The notes below the pieces were generated by a model. The model was not told the DNA's origin. It made no database searches and saw only the letters and a list, made by a program, of their open reading frames with translations. DNA of 64,000 nt from Chimonanthus salicifolius (taxonomy: Eukaryota; Streptophyta; Magnoliopsida; Laurales; Calycanthaceae). The first letter of the stretch is position 1, and each line of letters starts with the position of its first letter. The position numbers and the translations under genes are program-made. The stretch covers positions 13,392,302-13,456,301 of the forward strand of contig CM023539.1 in NCBI GenBank assembly GCA_013350335.1, in the 5' to 3' direction. Positions 59,961 to 64,000 of the stretch are shown one piece after another.

Positions 59961-60208
59961 GATGGAATTCTTACTACAATTGATAAAACAGAAGTTATAT
60001 TTAAATTTATCTCAAAAGAAAAAATGAAAGAAATAGATCAAATAAATAGAATAATTATCCAAAAAGAAAAATTTTAAATTGATGTTCAATCTGCTATTAA
60101 AAATTTAAAAATTTCTAAACAAATTCAAGAAAGTTCCTTTTTAGCTAAGAAAGAACTTTACGAAAAAACACTCGCTTCATAACGCTGTTCAGATTTTCTG
60201 AGCGCATT

Positions 60209-60945
60209 ATGGGGAGGAAAGAACATATTGTTTGTGTCCCCTACATAAAAGATTTCAAAGAAGAAAAAATCCCAACAAAAGCAAGAGCTGCTCAAATGTC
60301 ACCTAAACAACAAGAAATGTGTAGAAAAGAAATAACAGATTTAAAAAATAAAAAGTTGATAAGAGACAGGCAACTCTCCCTGAAGCTGTACTGCTTTCTA
60401 TGTCAATAATGCTGCTGAACGAGAACGTGGTGTACCTCGTTTTAGTAATAAATTTTAAACCCTTAGACAAGGTCTTGCAATCTATTAGGTTTCAATACCT
60501 AATATTCAAGACATTCTACGTAAAATTTATAATGCAAGAATCTTTTCAAAATTTGATTTAAAATCTGGATTTTGGCAAATTCGAATAAAAGAAGAAGACA
60601 AATACAAAACTGGATTCGTAGTTCCTTCGGGACATTACGAATGGAACGTGATGCCCGTTGGATTGAAGGATGCACCATCTGAATTCCAAGGAATTATCAC
60701 TGATATATTTAATCCTTTCAATACGTTTATGCTTGTCTATATTGATGATATATTGATATTTTCTGATTCAATAAATCTATACTAGAGACATCTTGACATA
60801 TTCAAAAGGATTGTTATAAAAAATGGCTTGGTTCTAAGTCAAAGAAAAATGAAATTATTTCAAACTGAAATAAATTTTGTAGGTTTTAAATTAAAAAACA
60901 ATACAACCCAACCTATCAACCGAGTAATAGAATTTGGTAATAAAT
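60209..60945 (+). pseudogene. Pararetrovirus reverse transcriptase, first copy
   Basis: The N-terminal part (60209-60400) includes KARAAQMSPKQQEMCRKEI. After frame breaks, FSKFDLKSGFWQIRIKEED, GHYEWNVMPVGLKDAPSEFQ and the catalytic YIDD (60738-60749) follow. The match ends near NFVGF and VIEFGNKF, where the sequence switches abruptly to the repeat at 60946. The RNase H domain is missing here. Confidence 0.92.
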
Positions 60946-61100
60946 TTCAAGGTCCTTTTGACATCTGTCCTGGTGCTCCATCTTCTCTGAGACCAAGATT
61001 TTTAAGATTAAAGAAAAATCCAACACTTGCAAACAATTATGATTCAAGGTCCTTTTGACATCTGTCCTGGTGCTCCATCTTCTCTGAGACCAAGATTTTT
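60946..61100 (+). repeat. 58-bp direct repeat at the RT/ORF junction
   Basis: 'ttcaaggtccttttgacatctgtcctgg...gaccaagattttt' occurs at 60946-61003 and 61043-61100. The 39 bases between encode LKKNPTLANN, like the connection before RNase H, so the junction seems to be a rearrangement. Confidence 0.85.
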
Positions 61101-62434
61101 TAGACCTAACATTTATGAGAAACATGCCCTCTGGGGATTTCCTTCTTCTTCTCAGTTGACATCTCCAACATCTGTTCCTATTTCTAGACCTGGTCCAACA
61201 TCTGAATTTCAAACTATATTCAATCGCTACAACCAATTGGTTTATACTTTGCCTGACACTTGCCATCCTGAATCAATTTCTGTTCGTGACATTATTCCAT
61301 ACTGCTTTGCTCCTAACAATTATGTTAAAACATCCAGAGACCTTACAATTTCCATCTTGTAATCCTGATTGAGACACAAAGTTGTGCATTTGATCATTTT
61401 AGCAAAGATCAAAACAAAAGCCATTTTGAAGGTTATTTTCCAAACAATTGTGAAATTGGATATTAAAAATAAAGGTTTTGAAAGTTATTTCTAAAGAAAA
61501 ATAGGGTGCTCCTCTATATCAACATATGACAATTTCTAAACCAGACATGCATGATTTAACATTCAACTATTGGGATTATATGGCTGCTTAGGAAAATATT
61601 TTATTTTACCAAAATTTTGTCTTTTTTACATTCTTGGTTTGTTCGTATAAAAATAGACAAAATTGATGAAATTCCTTTATGGTGGTTTAATAAATTTTGG
61701 TCACCTTTTGGTGCTCATAAAGAAGCCCTTCCAAAACCTGTTTTACCAACATTTCAAAAATATGCTTCTATTATGAAAGCCGAAAACAAAAAATTATTTG
61801 ACACTATAACCTTTGCTTTTGATGAATGGATAACAATGATATTTTATTCTCATTTCAACATCCCTTGGATTTGCAAATGGGTTTTTGAAAAGCGAATGGA
61901 TTTAACTCCTAATGTTTTATCTAGAAAAAATAAAATTCGAAATTGGGAAAAATTCAATTTTGATGAAATAATTTCTTTGGGGGCTGAAATTTACCAAACA
62001 TCTGATACATCTGCAAATCCTATAGTGAGATCGAGTGTTAGTTTTATTGATCCACTTATTGCATCTTCAAAAGATGTAACACCTGCAACATCTGTTTCCC
62101 CTTTTTCCAAAAAAGCTGAAACATCTCCCTCTTCTTCTACCCTTTCTCCCAACATTTCAAAGAAGCTCTGGTTACTGCTGCTGATTTTCTCAAACTGAAA
62201 GATGACTGTATGAAAGAAGTTCTTACACAATTTGGTAGATCTCCTGAAACTTCCGGAGAATCATTTTCAACAAAAGCCAAAGGTCTGTTAGCTGAAAATC
62301 AGTTTGCTGCCCTCCAACAATTGTCCGAGACAGAAGAACAAATTCAGTTTGATGATGAAGCGGACAACATTTCACCTTTGAAATCAGATCCGTTCATAAC
62401 CATCAAAAACAAGAAGAAAAATAAATACGTATGA
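61043..62434 (+). pseudogene. Unassigned pararetrovirus ORF
   Basis: Two main open pieces (61027-61362 and 61617-62198) and a tail (62210-62434) appear to be one former gene with frameshifts. The second piece is Trp-rich (EIPLWWFNKFWSPFG; HFNIPWICKWVF) and passes into a Ser/Thr/Pro-rich region; the tail is acidic then Lys-rich (KNKKKNKYV). I recall similar Trp-rich text in caulimovirid ORFs of unknown role, but cannot assign a domain. Confidence 0.55.
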
Positions 62435-63105
62435 ACATTTGTACTTATATCGTATTTCTACAAAGGAGACAATTCTGCCTACCCATTATTAACATCTGCC
62501 TTCCTCGAAGTTTCTCTCAACAACCGATGATGACTTTTTCGACAAAGTCAAAAGTGTTTTTGTTTTGTCTTCTACATTTGCTACTTTTCAAGACTGTCGA
62601 CAACATCTTAGCTGTTTATTTGAAGTCTGCACTCACCTACTGATCTACTAGCACCGAAAGTTGATTTGATAGTCTCCTGAAACTTCTGGAGAATCATTTT
62701 CAACAAAAGCCAAAGGTCTGTTAGCTGAAAATTAGTTTGCTGCCCTCCAACAATTGCCTGAGACAGAAGAACAAATTCAGTTTGATGATGAAGCGGATAA
62801 CATTTCACTTTTGAAATCAGATCCGTTCATCACCATCAAAAACAAGAAGAAGAAGTAAATACGTATGAACATCTGTACTTATACCGTATTTCTACAAAGG
62901 AGACAATTCTGCTTACCCATTATTAACATCTGCCTTCCTCAAAGTTTCTCTCGACAACCGATGATGACTTTTTCGACAAAGTCAAAAGTGTTTTTGTTTT
63001 GTCCATTCACATGTGCTACTTTTCAAGACTGTCGGCAACATCTGAGCTGTTTATTTGAAGTCTGCACTCTCCTACTGATCTACTAGCACCGAAAGTTGAT
63101 TTGAT
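62240..63105. repeat. 433-bp tandem duplication in the pararetrovirus
   Basis: 62240-62672 and 62673-63105 are copies differing at a few per cent of positions. The unit spans the end of the unassigned ORF and following non-coding DNA ('gtacttatatcgtatttctacaaaggag...ctactagcaccgaaagttgatttgat'). Confidence 0.93.
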
Positions 63106-63269
63106 ACTTTCAACATCTGCTGCCCATTTTGTCAAATATTCTAGACAAAAGCAATAATTGTTTTTTATCTTTTAATAGATGGATAACATCTGTCTTTACT
63201 TTTATTTCTTTAATTCAGATACAAACACCTATAATTCTGGATGTCTTAATGTCTTATAAATTGAGAACG
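62988..63269. repeat. Left arm of a large inverted repeat
   Basis: Reverse-complement match to 63743-64000 ('gtgtttttgttttgtcc...aacatctgctgcccattttgtcaaa...attgagaacg'). The pair encloses the second RT fragment. A shorter inverted copy of 63165-63217 also lies at 63286-63328. Confidence 0.9.
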
Positions 63270-63329
63270 ATCCTCTCTCTGGAATTAAATAAAGGTAAAG
63301 ACAGGTATTATCCATCCATTAAAAGATAT

Positions 63330-63742
63330 AAACGTGGTGTACCTCGTTTAGTAATAAATTTTAAATCCTTAAAACAAGGCTTTGCAATCTATTAGGTTTC
63401 CAATACCTAATATTCAAGACATTCTACATAAAATTTATAATGCAAGAATCTTTTCAAAATTTGATTTAAAATTTGGATTTGACAAATTCAAATAAAAGAA
63501 GAAGACAAATATAAAACTGGATTCGTAGTTCCTTCGGGACATTACGAATGGAACGTGATGCCCTTTAGATTGAAGAATAGCATCATCTGAATTCCAAAGA
63601 ATTATCACTGATATATTTAATCCTTTTAATACGTTTATGCTTGTCTACATTGATGATATATTGATCTTTTCTGATTCAATAAATCTATACTGGAGGACAT
63701 CTTGACATATTCAAAAGGATTGTTATAAAAAATGGTTTGGTT
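63330..63742 (+). pseudogene. Pararetrovirus reverse transcriptase, second copy (fragment)
   Basis: About 410 bases nearly identical to about 60430-60830, including the same catalytic YIDD (63646-63657). It has its own frame breaks. It starts directly after an inverted-repeat segment, so it was joined by rearrangement. Confidence 0.9.
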
Positions 63743-64000
63743 CGTTCTCAATTATAAGACATTGAGACATAGCCATAATTACAAGTGTTTGTATCTGAAT
63801 TAAAGAAATAAAAGTAAAGACAGGTGTTATCCATCCATTAAAAGATAAAAACAGCAGTTGTTGGTTTTATCTGAAATCTTTGACAAAATGGGCAGCAGAT
63901 GTTGAAATATCAAATCAACTAGTGTAGACTTCAGATAAACGGCGCAGATGTTGCCGACAGTCTTGAAAAGTAGCACATGTGGAGGACAAAACAAAAACAC
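63743..64000. repeat. Right arm of the inverted repeat, cut by the window edge
   Basis: Reverse complement of 62988-63269 with some indels. The match is still running at base 64000, so the palindrome continues outside the window. Confidence 0.9.

Larger units (their letters stand above)
54938..64000 (+). mobile_element. Endogenous pararetrovirus (Caulimoviridae), broken and rearranged
   Basis: Caulimovirid domains occur in genome order on the plus strand: movement protein, coat protein with a CCHC knuckle, aspartic protease and RT. No integrase or LTRs belong to it. The layout, with movement protein ahead of coat protein in what was probably one long polyprotein, and the linker text (PDGTVEI; FFKWYDY) suggest a florendovirus- or petuvirus-like lineage. 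The region is much more AT-rich than its surroundings. Numerous stops, frameshifts, duplications, an inverted repeat and an inserted element make it non-functional. The right end lies outside the window. Confidence 0.9.

Overview
This window is plant nuclear DNA. The evidence is a plant-type choline-phosphate cytidylyltransferase gene split by GT-AG and GC-AG introns, a broken CYP97B-type cytochrome P450 fragment, plant L1-type LINEs, Ty1/copia and Ty3/gypsy elements, tRNA-derived SINEs, MITEs and an endogenous caulimovirid. Very long, transposon-filled introns suggest a large-genome angiosperm, perhaps a woody early-diverging or magnoliid lineage. That placement is a guess; the sequence does not fix the species.

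Region 1 (1-24.1 kb) is intergenic and mostly decayed mobile DNA. A minus-strand LTR runs off the left edge (1-2624). A CYP97B pseudogene fragment lies at 5556-5990, carrying a stop and a frameshift. Two ~3 kb solo LTRs (9333-12494 and 13279-16190) have 5-bp target duplications, and the first sits inside an older LTR that starts at 8441. A Ty1/copia 3' end with its polypurine tract is at 17537-17910. A foldback element of ~0.7 kb with ~200-bp arms and a perfect 8-bp duplication is at 19622-20337. Two hAT-like MITEs of one family (4839-5213, 21705-22058) have a third relative at 51485-52242.

Region 2 (24.1-46.7 kb) is the only convincing host gene: choline-phosphate cytidylyltransferase (CCT), the nucleotidyl-transfer enzyme of the Kennedy (CDP-choline) pathway. 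Six exons were placed by codon phase: 24281-24426, 42847-42960, 44192-44288, 46014-46056, 46137-46292 and 46587-46667. Intron 1 is 18.4 kb and holds a Ty3/gypsy element, a minus-strand LINE split by a younger plus-strand LINE (17-bp target duplication), a SINE and tandem duplications. Exon 3 is one base too long (97 rather than 96) and puts a stop inside the catalytic domain, so the copy is either a pseudogene or carries an indel error. Exons after the sixth are not found.

Region 3 (46.7-54.9 kb) holds a 5'-truncated LINE with an internal 359-bp tandem duplication, a hAT-like element, a ~265-bp tandem duplication and a second SINE with an 11-bp target duplication.

Region 4 (54.9-64.0 kb) is an AT-rich, badly broken endogenous pararetrovirus (Caulimoviridae). 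Recognisable in order are a movement protein, a coat protein with a CCHC knuckle, an aspartic protease and a reverse transcriptase, then an unassigned ORF, a duplicated non-coding block, a second RT fragment and an inverted repeat that runs off the right edge. A 1.19-kb element with two LTRs in opposite orientation has inserted into the coat-protein region, flanked by a perfect CTATA duplication. No replication-competent virus is encoded.
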